64,000 bases of DNA from Haberlea rhodopensis (taxonomy: Eukaryota > Streptophyta > Magnoliopsida > Lamiales > Gesneriaceae): NCBI GenBank assembly GCA_907163345.1, contig CAJQUN010000221.1, forward strand, positions 124,001-188,000. The letters run 5' to 3'. Below the pieces are notes generated by a model. It saw only the letters and a program-made list of their open reading frames with translations. It had not been told where the DNA came from and made no database searches. Shown here in pieces: positions 24,201 through 36,820 of the stretch. Each line of letters opens with the position of its first letter. The first letter of the stretch is position 1. A program made the position numbers and the translations under genes.

Positions 24201-25168
24201 GCCAACGTCCTACTCCTTTTTAGATCCTGCACATTTACACAAATGTGAGATCCACATCCAGTATCTAATACCCATGATGAAGAAGTAGATAAATTGACTT
24301 CTATAACAAAAATACCTGAAGCGGAAGTCACACTTCCTTTCTTTAGATCCTCCAGATATACTTTGCAGTTCCTTTTCCAATGGCCGGTCTCACCGCAATG
24401 GAAACAGTTCCCTTCCTTTGCTATCCCTCCCTTTGGCTTCAGTGCATAAGACTTTGGCTTAGATTTAGCAAAGACTTTCTTTGCTTTCTTGTTGCCTTTA
24501 GCTTTGGCCCTTCCTTTGCCCTTATTCACAATAAGGACATTTGTGGCCTTAGTCTTCTTAGTATTTGCTTCATATGTTCTCAACATACCAAGCAATTGTG
24601 GTAGAGTCTTTTCCATGTCAGTCATATTGTAATTTACTACAAATTGACTGAAGCTCTCAGGCAACGATTGCAAGATCACATCGGTGGCCAACTCTTGGTC
24701 CAATGGAAAACCCAGCTTTTCCAGATTCTCAATGTACCCAATCATCTTGAGCACGTGAGTTTCAACTAGGCTTCCTTCTACCATCCTGCACTGAAATAAC
24801 GCCTTAGAGACGTCATACCTCTCTTGTCTTGCTTGCTGTTGGTACAACTGCTTTAAGTGTTCGATCATATCGAACACCTCCATTTCCTCATGTTGCTTCT
24901 GAAGCTCATAGTTCATGGTGGCAAGCATGAGGCACCCAACATCAAGTGCGTCACTCTGATGCTTCTTGTAAGCATCTTTTTCAGCTCTTGTAGCTGTTAG
25001 GGGAGGTTCCTCAGCGGGCAAGGGTTCCTCTAGGACATATTGTTTCTTTTCTTGTTTGAGGACTATCCTCAAGTTCCTATGCCAGTCTAGGAAATTCGTC
25101 CCATTTAATTTGTCCTTCTCAAGGACCGATCGCAGTGATAAGGTGCTAGTAACGTTGTTAGTTGCCAT
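21228..25168 (-). pseudogene. Ty1/copia gag-pol split in the integrase core
   Basis: Two abutting reading frames. Frame 1 (25168-23603, 521 aa) carries gag, a zinc knuckle CFHCGETGHWKRNC (residues 255-268), protease LDTGCGSH (302-304 = DTG), the integrase finger (H437, H442, C468, C471) and the first catalytic Asp (498, HSDVCGP), then stops after FTDDP. Frame 2 (23603-21228, 791 aa) carries the rest of integrase (SDRGGEY with D32, WNGVSERRN with E68), reverse transcriptase with YVDDILLIGND, and RNase H (YTDASF, EAEYIA, DNNGAI). The break fits a small net deletion of roughly 22 bases in the catalytic core, so full-length integrase cannot be made. The gag and pol style resembles Tork/Tnt1-type copia elements; lineage tentative. 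Confidence 0.9.
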
Positions 25169-27037
25169 GGATATCTACAATATAAATATGCAAAATAAGT
25201 TTATGATTTAAATCATTTAACATGGTCTTATATTAAATGATACTCCCACTATTTTGTTTAAAAATATCAACCCTCAAAACCTTTAGTGGGCCAAGATCCA
25301 TATTTCACTTAATCTTGAGTTAGCTTTGGCTAATCGCCCAAGACTCGGTTATTTAGGTAGACAACACTTTGTCAATTACATGACATATAATTCTTGGATA
25401 GTTGGACGAACAACACTTTGTTCAATTCATCAAATGAATTATAATCCAACCCATGCCTCTAGGTTCCCAATCCTATTGAGATAACCTAGTTAAGTCGTAC
25501 CCAATTAAAGTATAACGGATATCACTTTTATCCTTTCGCGCCTTACTAAGATTGCCACGGTGCTTTGCTTTGGCAAACCCACACATGTACAATCGAAGTT
25601 ATTGACGAGTACTTTTATTTTGGAAGGCATCTAAAACTTAATATTTTAGAGGGATTTATTGATCTCATGATTAATTTGATAATTTAAAATATGTCCACTA
25701 CATATAGTTGTATACATATCCACATATATGTGTAATACTATTATCAAACTAAAACATAAGATAAATCATGCATCAACATACATAATTAAACGTGACATGG
25801 TTATAGCCCCTACTAATGATTTTCTCAAGCCAATGAGAAAATCCTATGAGTCAACCTAAGGTAACTTCACAAGCACCTTCCTTTGGCTCCAATTTGTGAA
25901 TGGCCTCCTCATCCCGGCACGATGCTCCATCTTCATTGATCATCATCAATAAAATAAACTACACTATTTACAAGATATAGAATTCCTCGATTCACATTCG
26001 AGGGGAACATAGGGGAGGGATTACATTTAGAATGAAATAGAGAAGGCACGACACGTAGGTCGTATTATACATTACAAACATCCACAAATCCTATCTAATA
26101 CGTCAAATGGCTATAACCACGCACCATGCTCAAACAACACATAAAGCATGCATTAACATTTAATTAATTAAATTCTAAACATTTTAAATTTAATTCTGAT
26201 TAAAACTGTAAAATAATTTTTGAAAAATTATCGTACGCTCGGGACATCACATGCCACGAACTAAAGCGACTAAGACACGAACCACCATGGTTCGAACCAT
26301 GAAGCACACGGCTGGACCAATAGTGGGCCTATGGTTCGAAACCCTAGCCCATGGCCGAGCCATGTCTCGAGCGGCGGCGGCGCTAGGGTTCCAAACCCTA
26401 GCCGCCTCGCATCCTTATGGAATTTTATCGAGCCATCTTGTTTGAAACGCCGGAATTTGTTAGCCACGAGTCACGGTCAGGCCATGCACGGGGTTGGCTC
26501 AACCATCTCGAGCTAAGGGTTCGAAAAACCTTGCTCTCATGTGGTAAAGTTACTAATCCATGCATGCGTGAACCATTATCGAGTCAAAGAGTTCAAAACT
26601 CATCCACGTCTCAAAACTTAAGAAAAATAGGTGATGATGGCCGAGCCATGCACGGCTACTAGGGTTCGAAACCCTAGCCGTCATGAGCTAGCCGTCACGT
26701 CCAATGGGTTCTAAAACCTAATTAATTTTCGACACTTCCATGCACAATTATTAGCCACAACGACTAAGCCATCTCGAGCCAAGGGTTCAAAAACCCGCCC
26801 TCATGTGGCTAGCCGTGGTGTCATTTGTGATGGTGATGGCCGAAAACTTGTGACATATGGTTCGATATTCGCCTAATTATATCAAATACAATTTTACGAT
26901 GATTTTCATAAACTAAATATTAACATATCATATATGTTCATACAGTTTTAAATAGCATGCAATATTAATTCTAATATGATTAACACAATTTAATCACATA
27001 AATCCGATATGAGCCTTGTACACGGCTCTGACACCAC
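25169..27037 (-). mobile_element. 5' leader of copia element 1
   Basis: About 1.87 kb between the 5' LTR and the gag start with no coding region. Bases 26250-26860 are unusually structured, with several GCCGAGCCATG words and inverted GCTAGGG/CCCTAGC words. At 27025-27036 the minus strand reads TGGTGTCAGAGC, the primer-binding site with one change from the usual TGGTATCAGAGC. Confidence 0.75.
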
Positions 27038-28535
27038 TGTAAGTAATCCACATAGCATACAACGCAGCGGAATAAAATTTTATGGATTACTAACCAGCAG
27101 ATCTATACATAGGATTCATATCGGATAAAGGAATTACAAGTGTCTTACCCTTGTAGCGTGTTTGCAGCAGAATCCACGGAGCAGCACCACGTCCTACGCC
27201 TTCTCCGAGTCACTAGCAAAACTCAATGAGTTTTGCCTCAACGGTATCCACACGATAAAATCGGGTGAAGGGATAGCTTAAGAACAAGTTGCTAGACGAG
27301 TTCTTAAACCGGAACAAGAAACACACTCGATTCTAAATCGATTAAATGGCACGCAAATCTCCACAATTCACTTCGGCTATGGTGAAGCCGAGAGAGCTTG
27401 GAGAGGAGGCGGCTGTGTGGTCTTGTTGGAGTTTAGGTTGAATGATATATGAATTGTCTTACCATTAATTACCATGCAATCATATTATATATGATTAATT
27501 AAAGGCTTTCATAAAGCCTCATGGGCTTAAGCCCATGATTTAATTTAAACATTATAATTATTAATTAAGACTCCTCTTAATTATTTAAGTCATCCCATGA
27601 ATTTAATTCCCCTTCTCGATTTAATCTTTTGTGCGACCCGATAGGATCTTGTAATGTTGGCAGTGACATAAAATCTCATTTTATGTCGCAAGCAAGGAGC
27701 GGTGTCTAGCAACACATCGAGGCTACCCAAATTACAAGAATGTCAATGACTCGACATAACATTTAGAACTTGTGATAATATTAACCATGTAACTTAATCC
27801 CTTTGTCCTTTGTGTTTAGATTGAACACGAGTCATGGAATAGTCATACTCGTATATCCAATCTTTATTTCTTGATCCCCAAGTAGAACTAGAATAAACGA
27901 ATAAGCTCGATATCTCATATCGACTCATTCGAGCATGGCCATGCATTTTAGTTCTCACTTGATCAAGGGCCAAACACATCTCCTGTTATATAGGAGGGAC
28001 AAATCCTATCTCGATCAGTCAACATCCCTCTACATAATTCGTAGTGTATCCAATAGTCGCCTTTATAGTATACCCTGTTACGGGTAACGTTTGACGATAT
28101 CAAGATACATAACTCCTTATGTTGGGATCTCTGATGATCACAAGTCGTAAGGATTACATACATTATTATCACTATGAGAATTGCATATGACGATCATATA
28201 ACTATCCATGTTGCATTCTCATGGTGGGTCTGTCCAGTACATCGTTCTCTAACATGTACCCATATGTTGATTTGATATCTCATATCAATGAACAATTCAT
28301 CGATCAACACATACTAGTCTCTACGTATTATCATTATCCATATTCATGATAATACTTGACTAGGGACATCTTTAAAAATAATACAATATTATTCTAAGGA
28401 CATTAACATATATATTAATTCACATTGCACAGTTAAAAGAATAATATATAATAATGAATTGCCATTCATAAAATCATATTACATTGTATGTCATAAACAA
28501 TCATCTAATGATATGTCTTAGGGCATATTCCAACA
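27038..28535 (-). mobile_element. 5' LTR of copia element 1
   Basis: It is 1498 bp and pairs with 19715-21212. It is followed by the TSD GAAGA (28536-28540) and then by the rest of the interrupted host LTR. Confidence 0.92.
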
Positions 28536-28540
28536 GAAGA

Positions 28541-28804
28541 AGGGGAGACGTAGAAGGATTACACTACCTTCGAACTTCCATAAACAAATGCTTGTTTGTT
28601 TACTTTAATTGCATATCTTTAAAATACCTTTCAAATGTTTAATCGGTTATAGAGCGGGTTATGTCGAGTGTCTTCCGCCCGATTTTGTAACCGAACTCGA
28701 TATAATCTCTCGGTGCAATTATTTCAAGAACAAGAGCTATTGAAGCTCAAGTTTGTTGAACTCGGGTGTGGAATGGCAACCCACGCCCGGAATCGATCCT
28801 GACA
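28541..28804 (+). mobile_element. right LTR of non-coding element, remainder
   Basis: Continues the LTR interrupted at 19714 and ends ...CGATCCTGACA, followed by the TSD CATAC (28805-28809). Compare 17170-17437 of the left LTR. Confidence 0.85.
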
Positions 28805-29131
28805 CATACCAATTTTATGTATACTTAGTATCGAAGTTATATAAGTTTCTTAACAATTTTATCTATACTTAGTACCACAATTGTAGGTTTCATACCAAGT
28901 TCGCGTGTAATAAGTACCAAAAGTTTATAGATTTCATACCAATTTTATGTATACTTAGTATCGAAGTTGTACAGGTTTCATACCAATTTTATGCGTACTT
29001 AATACCAAAATTGTATATGTTTCATACCAACTTTACATGTAATAAGTACCAAAATTTTATACGTTTCATACCAATTTTATGTTTACTTTGTAACGAAGTA
29101 CCAAAATTATATAGGTTTCATACCAACTTCA
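28805..29131. repeat. 44-bp tandem array, part 2
   Basis: Forward-orientation units continuous with those before 15764. Joining 15764 to 28810 restores a normal unit. Its last five bases, CTTCA (29127-29131), are the TSD of copia element 2. Confidence 0.85.
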
Positions 29132-30577
29132 TGTAAGGAATCCTGCTATCAAATAGTGCAGCGGAATAAAATTATTGGATTCCCACCGAGGACCTATACA
29201 AAGTATTCATATCGGGTGTCGAGAGTTACACCTTTGTAGCGTGTTTGATGCAGAATCGCCGAAGCAAAACGTCCACGAGTCACGAGCAAAACTTTTCGAG
29301 TTTTCCCTCTATGGTATCCACACGATCAAATCGAAAGGTATGTTGACATTATCGAGTTGCTAGACTCGATAACTCAACTGGAACAAAGACACGAGATGTC
29401 GAAGAAGAATGACGGTCGTGTCTGTCTGCCAGGTTAAACTATCAAAATTAATTCTCAATCAACGTCTGATCACCTTTTAACCTAATGGACATATATATAT
29501 AGACATAAAGAAATGGCTAATCGGTCTTCCCAAACCCTTGGGCCCGAGTTCTTCTTTTATCTGTGTATATCGCATATTAATATATATATCTCTATATATA
29601 TATAATTGGCTCATTAATTTATGCTTAGGACTCTTCCTAAACCATTTTAATTCATCCAATGAATTTAACTCCCTTTATCGATTTAATATTTTGTGCGACC
29701 CGTTAGGATCTTGTAACGTTGGCAGTGATATAAAATCTAATTTTATGTCACAAGCAATGAGCGGTATCTAGCAACACATCAAGGCTACCCAAGTTACAAG
29801 AATGTCATTGACTCGACATAACCTATGGCATGTGATAATATTCACCATGTAACTTAATCACTTTGTCCTATGTGTTTAGATTAAACACGAGTCATGGAAT
29901 AAGACATACTCGTATAGTCCAATCTTTTGTTTCTTGATCCCCAAGTAGACTAGAATAAACGAATAAGCTCGATATCACATATCGACTCATTCGAGCATGT
30001 CCATGGATTTTAGTCTCAAGGGCCCGAACACTTCTCATGTTATATAGGAGGGACAAATCATATCTTGATCACTCAACATCCCTATACATAATTCGTGGTG
30101 TATCCAATGATTGTCTTTATAGTTTACCCTGTTACATGTAACATTTGACAATATCAAGATACACAACTCCTAATGTTGGGATCTCTGCTGATCTCAAGTC
30201 GTAAAGATTACATACATTATTATCACTATGAGAATTGCTTATGACATTCATATAACTATCCATGTAGCATTCTCATGGTGGGTCTGTCCAGTACATAGTT
30301 CTCTAACATGTGCCCATGCGTTGATTTGATAACTCATATCCATGAACAAATTCATCAACAAATACATACTAGTATCAATGCATTATCATTATCCTAATTC
30401 ATGATAATACTTGACTATGGACAATCTTTAAGGATAATATAATATTGACATTAACATATATATTATATTACACAGATACTGGAATAATATATAATAATGA
30501 ATTGCCTTTAATAAAATCATATTATATTGTATGCCACAATCAATCATCTAATGAGTTGTCTTATGGATATCCCAACA
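29132..30577 (-). mobile_element. 3' LTR of copia element 2
   Basis: It is 1446 bp, from TGTAAGGAATCCTGC to ATATCCCAACA. It is the same family as copia element 1 but clearly diverged. The partner LTR is at 37833-39353 and the TSD is CTTCA. Confidence 0.9.
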
Positions 30578-30592
30578 AATCTCCCACTTGCA

Positions 30593-31606
30593 CTAAGACC
30601 AATCAGACATGTACTTAATGCCTAAAGATCTAGAATGACGATCATGCTTCTGCTGTTACAGAGGTTTTGTCAGTGGGTCAGAAACATTATCATCAGTTGG
30701 TACTTTGCATATTTTTACATCTCCTCTTTCAACGATTTCTCGAATGAAATGAAAGTGCCGAAGTATGTGTTTGGATCGCTGGTGAGATCTGGTTTCTTTA
30801 GCCAATGCGATGGCTCCATTGTTGTCACAATAGAGTTCAATCGGATCTAGAATGCTAGGCATAACCCCAAGCTCAGAAATGAACTTCTTGATCCAATCGG
30901 CTTCCTTTGCTGTATTTGAGGCAGCAATATACTCAGCTTCAGTTGTAGAATCAACTATTGTCTCTTGCTTTGAACTCTTTCAGCTCACAGCACCGCCATT
31001 TAGGCAAAACACATATCCTAATTGCGATCGGAAATCATCCTTGTCGGTTTGGAAGCTTGCATCAGTGTAACCTATTGCATTGAGCTCTTCATCACCTCCA
31101 TAAATCAAGAATGTATCCTTTGTTCTTCTTAAGTACTTCAGGATATTCTTAACAGCGATCCAGTGACATTCACCTGGATCAACTTGATATCTGCACGTCA
31201 TGCTTAAAGCATACGAGACATCAGGATGAGTACATATCATGGCATACATGATAGATCCAATAGCTGACGCATACAGGATCTTACTCATGCGTTGTCTCTC
31301 ATCTTGTGTTGAAGGACACTGATCCTTCGAGAGATATATCCCATGTGTTATAGGCACGAATCCTTTCTTTGATTCTTGTATGCTAAACTGTTTTAGCACT
31401 TTATCTATATATGTACTTTGACTTAGGCCAAGTAATTTTCTTGATCTATCTCTATAGATCTTGATACCTAACACATAGGTGGTTTCACCCAAGTCTTTCA
31501 TAGAAAAGCAATTCCCTAGCCAAATCTTTATAGATTGCAAGGCAGGGATATCATTCTCAATGAGAAGTATGTCATCTACATACAACACTATGAAGATAAT
31601 TATGCT
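30593..31606 (-). pseudogene. copia element 2 pol, C-terminal part
   Basis: Minus-strand reverse transcriptase and RNase H homologous to copia element 1. YVDDILLIEND lies near the right end, followed by connection and RNase H motifs (YTDASF, then YCDNNGAI in another frame). Frame changes and stops, for example near 30980, break it. Its right end is cut by a solo LTR inside the reverse transcriptase; coding sequence resumes at 33726. Confidence 0.85.
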
Positions 31607-32140
31607 CCCACTGTAGGGTCTTCCTACCTTAACATCATTATAATCACATATTATGGACTAAACATGCATTAATAACATCTTAGGGTTTCCGGTTGTAGCT
31701 TTGAGCTAATAGAATTACTGGCCAAAAATAAAATTTCGAACTTAATAATTACATTCTCAATAACGAATGCTAACATTATAGGTTTACACTACTCCTAGAG
31801 TAGAGACTATCAAAATCATGTATCCTATATTCTTTCATGCTCCTTTCAGCTCACTGCCTCAACCCGACCCTTAGCCCTTCAGTCCAAAAGTGTACCTACA
31901 GGAACAACCCATCATGAGCATGTACATCATTACTTAACATCATAGAGATAAAGGGATATAAATAAATGCATGAAAATAATCGTAACATATACTTCCTGGT
32001 TAATCGCATTAACCCCCTTTGGTTGTCCCTGTTTCATAGTCATGCATATAATCATTAGTTCTTGACATAAATGATTAAAATCATACTTCACATATATGCT
32101 CATAATCAACAATGTTATTTAGAAATGGGGATGTTTCTGG

Positions 32141-32271
32141 CCTTGTTATGTCAGCGGAACAATTGGCCCCCTCGCTTCGACATAGCGGTACTGTGATTAC
32201 CCCTCGCTACACCTTGATAGCGGATGTAATCTCCTCGCTAGCTATGTCAGCGGTAAGTACCTTCCTTGCTT
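32141..32271 (-). repeat. CCGCT-loop-AGCGAGG modules in solo LTR
   Basis: On the minus strand three full modules read CCGCT-N(7-10)-AGCGAGG, with loops GACATAGCT, ATCAAGGTGT and ATGTCGA, plus a degenerate fourth. The first loop region GACATAGC is the exact complement of GCTATGTC in the third module. Confidence 0.75.
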
Positions 32272-32745
32272 TCCCATAACAACCACCAGAACACTCAACC
32301 ATTCTCAATAACATAGTTCAACATGCATCATCATCATCATATCATAAACATCATCATCTTATAAACATCATCATCTTGTAAACATCATCATCTTCTAAAC
32401 AACATCATCTTATCATAAACGTCCTCATAAACATCATATCATCTTTACTCATCATAGACATCATCATCATAAACTTACTTATCATATTCATCATCATAAA
32501 CATCGTAAATACTTATGCAATCATTGCGTAGTCATAGTATAGGAATGTGTTTTACCGTCCGATGCCCGTACGTTTCTTACGTACCTTAATTCCCAAAAGT
32601 GGAGAAGTTGGAGAACTTTATCTCCTTGATGTTGTGGGTACCTGGGATGGTTCTACACAACCATACAAATTGATATTAGAAGCTAAATATAGTCCAATAT
32701 CCAAAAATCCCACGAAATAATCAAAAACAAATAATTATGTGTCTC

Positions 32746-32934
32746 GCGATCGATCGCTGAGATGTCCCGATCGATCGCGAGATCACACTGCCCGTTGCTA
32801 AATTTTTGCGTCTTCGGCGATCGATCGCCACTTTTGGCGTGATCGATCGCCCAAAAGTGGCGATCGATCGCTAAATGGTTCTGGAGCCTACTGCTAGCTC
32901 GCGATCGATCGCCATAAACGGGCGATCGATCGCC
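32746..32934. repeat. cluster of seven GATCGATC palindromes in solo LTR
   Basis: Seven copies of (G/C)(C/T)GATCGATCGC in under 190 bp, one preceded by GCCTACTGC, as in the other LTR subfamilies. Confidence 0.85.
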
Positions 32935-33725
32935 GATCCCTGTACATCGAAAAATCACCATTTTAAAATCACCATTTTAAAATCACCATTTTGAGCATTT
33001 TTCAAGCTCTACCTCATACCCTTCAAACCCAAACATACCAACAACTCAAACATCATCATAACTCACTAAAACCCACATAAAACACTTCAAAAATCGTATC
33101 CCATCAACATACAACACATACTCAAAACAAACCCACATAAAACACTTCAAAAATCATCCCATTTCAAAACCAAACATCATTAAAACTTTAGGAAGGGTTT
33201 CATACCTCTTGAGGGCTCCAAATCTTACAACAAATCCCACAAACAAGACTTTTGTGGAGCTTTCCTTTTTCCTTCCTTGCTAGATTTCGAAAATGGGGAA
33301 ATGGGTAGGGTTTGAGAGTGAAATTGGGGATTAAAAGTGAAAAGGGTAAAGTGAGGTAAAGTGATGGGTATAGTGGGGGGTTGTGGGGTTAAAGTATTAA
33401 AATTGTACCCCAAAAATTAACATGATGTATAAAATACCACAACATGGTATTTTAAAAGCATTTTACAAAAATGCAACAAACTTCCACTAAATCCATATTT
33501 TCCTCATAATTAACAACCAATACAATTAAATCATGTTAACACTTCATTTTCTAACATGTATAACATGCACCCCGAAATGCAACCCCGGGTCACGCCTACC
33601 ATGTGACTAAGCATTTCAACAAGATAATTAATTTCAACACATAAATCAATTATCAACATAATTCATCATATAAACATCATTAATGCCCAAATTACATATA
33701 ATTAATTTCGGGGCATCACACCCAC

Positions 33726-36240
33726 TGACCTTCTTGTAGACACAATGTTCATCTACGTTCTTGATGAAACCAAACTCTTTGATTGCATCATCAAAACGAA
33801 GATTCCAACTCCGAGAAGCTTGCTTCAATCCATAAATGGATCGTTGTAGCTTGCATATCTTTCCAGCATCCTTTGGATTGACAAAACCCTCGGGTTGTGT
33901 CATGTACACATCCTCAAGCAAATTTCTATTAAGGAAAGCAGTTTTTACATCCATCTGCCAGATTTCATAATCATGAAATGCAGCTATTGCAAGTAAGATC
34001 CTAATGGATTTAACCATGGCAACTGGCGAAAAAGTTTCATCATAGTCAATACCATGAATTTGTTTGAAACCTTTAGCAACCAATCGTCCTTTAAAGGTTT
34101 GTACATTACCATCCATGTCAGTCTTTTTCTTGAAAATCCATTTGCACCCTATGGGTCTTACCCCTTCAGGTGGGTCAACCAAAGTCCATGCTTGGTTTAC
34201 ATACATGGATTTCATCTCAGATTTCATGGCCTCTAGCCATTTCTCGGAATCAGAGCCCATTATAGCTTCTTGATAGGATGAAGGTTCATCCTCATCAATG
34301 AGTAGTAAGTCACCTTGTTGAGTCACAAGAAATCCATATCTCTGTGGCTCCCGGTGTACTCTTACAGACCTACGCTGGGCTTGTCTCTCTTGAGCATGCT
34401 TTTCATCCACAACAACTTGTGGTGACTGCTCTGTTTCCATCTCAATATCATGTTCAGTGTTTTCTTGTGGTTGTACTTCACTAAGTTCTATTTGTCTCCC
34501 ACTGGTTCTTCTGGAAATAAATTCTATTTCAAGAAAGACACATGTCCGAGCAACAACCACTTTGTTCTCAATGGGATAATAGAAATAGTATCCTTTCGTT
34601 TCCTTAGGATACCTCACAAATAAACACTTATCGGATTTGGGTCCAAGTTTATTGGAGGCGTAACGTCTCACGTAAGCCTCACAACCCCAAATATTCATAA
34701 AAGACCTACTAGGACTTTCCTAGTCCATATCTCATATGGTGTCTTTTCAACTGATTTAGATGGAACATGGTTCAGTATAAATATTGTTGTTTCTAAAGCA
34801 TGTCCCCTGAAAGGGGCTTTAGTCATCTTGCCCATTAAACAAGATTCACATGTTTCATATGATTCAAAATCAAATGAATCTAAAGCTCCATCCTTATGAA
34901 GTTTTGATATGCGATTCTCGTTTATATGGCCCAAGCGACAATGCCAGAGATAAGTTGGATTAGAATCATATTCTTAATCCTCTTAGTATTTATGTTATAG
35001 ACAGGCAAATCAAGATTTAGAACATAAAGACCATTAATCAATTGTGCACTAGCATAAAACATCTCATTCAAATAATGGAGCAACCTTTGTCCTTTTTAAT
35101 AAATGAAAAACCAATCTTGTCCAAACAAGAAATTGAAATTATGTTTCTAGTAATCGACGTCACAAAATGACAATCTTGCAAATCTAAAATTAAGCTAGAA
35201 GCCAAAGTTAATGAATAATCTCCTATAGCTAATGCAACAACTCTTGCTCCATTTCCCACTCGTAGGTCAACTCCGCCTTTAGCCAACACTCTACTCCTTT
35301 TGAGAACCTGCACATTTACACAAATGTGAGAACCACATCCAGTATCTAATACCCATGATGAAGAAGTAGATAGATTGACTTCTATAACAAAAATACCTGA
35401 AGTAGAAGTCACACTTCCCTTCGTCTTCTTAAGATCTTCTAGGTATAACTTGCAGTTTCTCTTCCAATGTCCGGTCTCACCGCAATGGAAGCAATTTTCT
35501 TCCTTAGCCACTCCTCCCTTAGGCTTAAGTGCAGTAGCATGAGGTTTATGTTTGACAGAGACTTTCTTGTTCCTTTTAAAGTTCTTTGCTTTAGCATTTC
35601 CTTGCTCTTATTCACAATAAGAACATTTGTGGGCTTTCTTTGTGTTTGCTTCGTAAGTTATCAACATACCAAGCAACTATGGTAGAGTCTTCTCAATTTC
35701 AATCGTATTGTAATTCAGAACAAATTGACTATAGCTATCAGGCAACGATTGTAAGATCACGTTAGTGGCCAACTCTTGGTCCAACGGAAAACCCAGTTTC
35801 TCAAGATTCTCTATGTATCAATCATTTTGAGTACATGAATTCCAACAAGGGTTCCTTCTACCATTCTGCACTGAAATAACCTTCAGAGATGTCATACATC
35901 TCTTGTCTAGCTTTTTGTTGGTAAAGTTGTTTCAGATGTTGAACGCATCCATTTCCTCATGTTGCTTTTGAAGCTCAGAATTCATGGTTGCAAGCATTAT
36001 TAAACAACCAACATCAAGAGCGTCATTTTGATGCTTCTTGTAAGCATCCTTATCGGCCCTTGCGGCCGTAACGGGAGATTTTTCAGCAGGTAAGGGTTCC
36101 TCTAGGACATATTGCTTTTTCTCTTATTTGAGGACAATCCTCAGATTCCTATACCAGTCTAGGAAATTTGTCACATTCAATTTGTCCTTCTCAAGGATCG
36201 ATCGTAAAGATAGTGTACTAGTAACGTTGTTTGATGCCAT
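33726..36240 (-). pseudogene. copia element 2 gag-pol, N-terminal part, decayed
   Basis: Homologous to copia element 1 from the gag ATG at 36240 to the start of reverse transcriptase. The longest intact piece (33646-34698) carries the integrase C-terminal region and reverse transcriptase start (FKKKTDMDG, QMDVKTAFLN). The zinc knuckle (CFHCGETGHWKRNC) and protease (LDTGCGSH) lie in 35068-35511, and the integrase finger in 34695-34934. An early stop near 36126 and several indels disrupt gag. At about 34800-34810 roughly 395 bases present in copia element 1 are missing, joining finger and integrase C-terminus in frame without the catalytic core. Confidence 0.85.
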
Positions 36241-36788
36241 GGATATCTACAATATAAATATGCAAAATAAGTTTTATGATTTTAATCATTTAATAAGGTC
36301 TTATATTAAATGAAACTCCCACTATTTAGTTAAAATTATCAACCCTCAAACTATTAGTGGGCCAAGATCCATATTTCACCTAACCTTGAGTTAGCTTTGG
36401 CTAATCACCCAAGACTCGGTTATTTAGGTAGACAACACTTTGTCTATTACATCACATGTAACTCTTGGATGGTTGGGTGAACAACACTTTGTTCTAATTC
36501 ATCTAATGGATTATTACCCAACCTCATGCCTCTAGGTTCCCAATCCTATTGAGATAACACTAGTTAAGTCGAACCCATTTAAATCACACGGATATCACTT
36601 TTATCCTATCACACCTTCTAAGATTGTCACGGTACTTTGATTTGGCAAACCCACACATGTTCAATCGAAGTCTTGACGAGTACTTTTAATTTGAAGGCAT
36701 CTTGATTGACTTAATATAGAGGGATTTAAAGATCTCATGATTTTATTAATAATGATAATGAAAATATGTCTTGTACATATATACATGT

Positions 36789-36820
<32 letters not shown>

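Larger units (their letters stand above)
31612..33720 (-). mobile_element. gypsy solo LTR (subfamily 3)
   Basis: It is 2109 bp, from TGTAGGGTCTTCC to TTTCGGGGCATCACA, flanked by perfect 5-bp TSDs CCCAC (31607-31611 and 33721-33725). It has no internal region, so it arose by LTR-LTR recombination after insertion into the copia reverse transcriptase. It contains CCGCT-type modules (32141-32271), CATCAT-rich short repeats (32320-32500), an inverted ACGT pair (about 32567-32585) and seven GATC palindromes (32746-32934). Confidence 0.92.

Noticed and set aside
26370..26690. AAACCCTAG words suggested interstitial telomere repeats.
   Set aside because: Units are isolated and paired as inverted repeats, not tandem AAACCCT runs.
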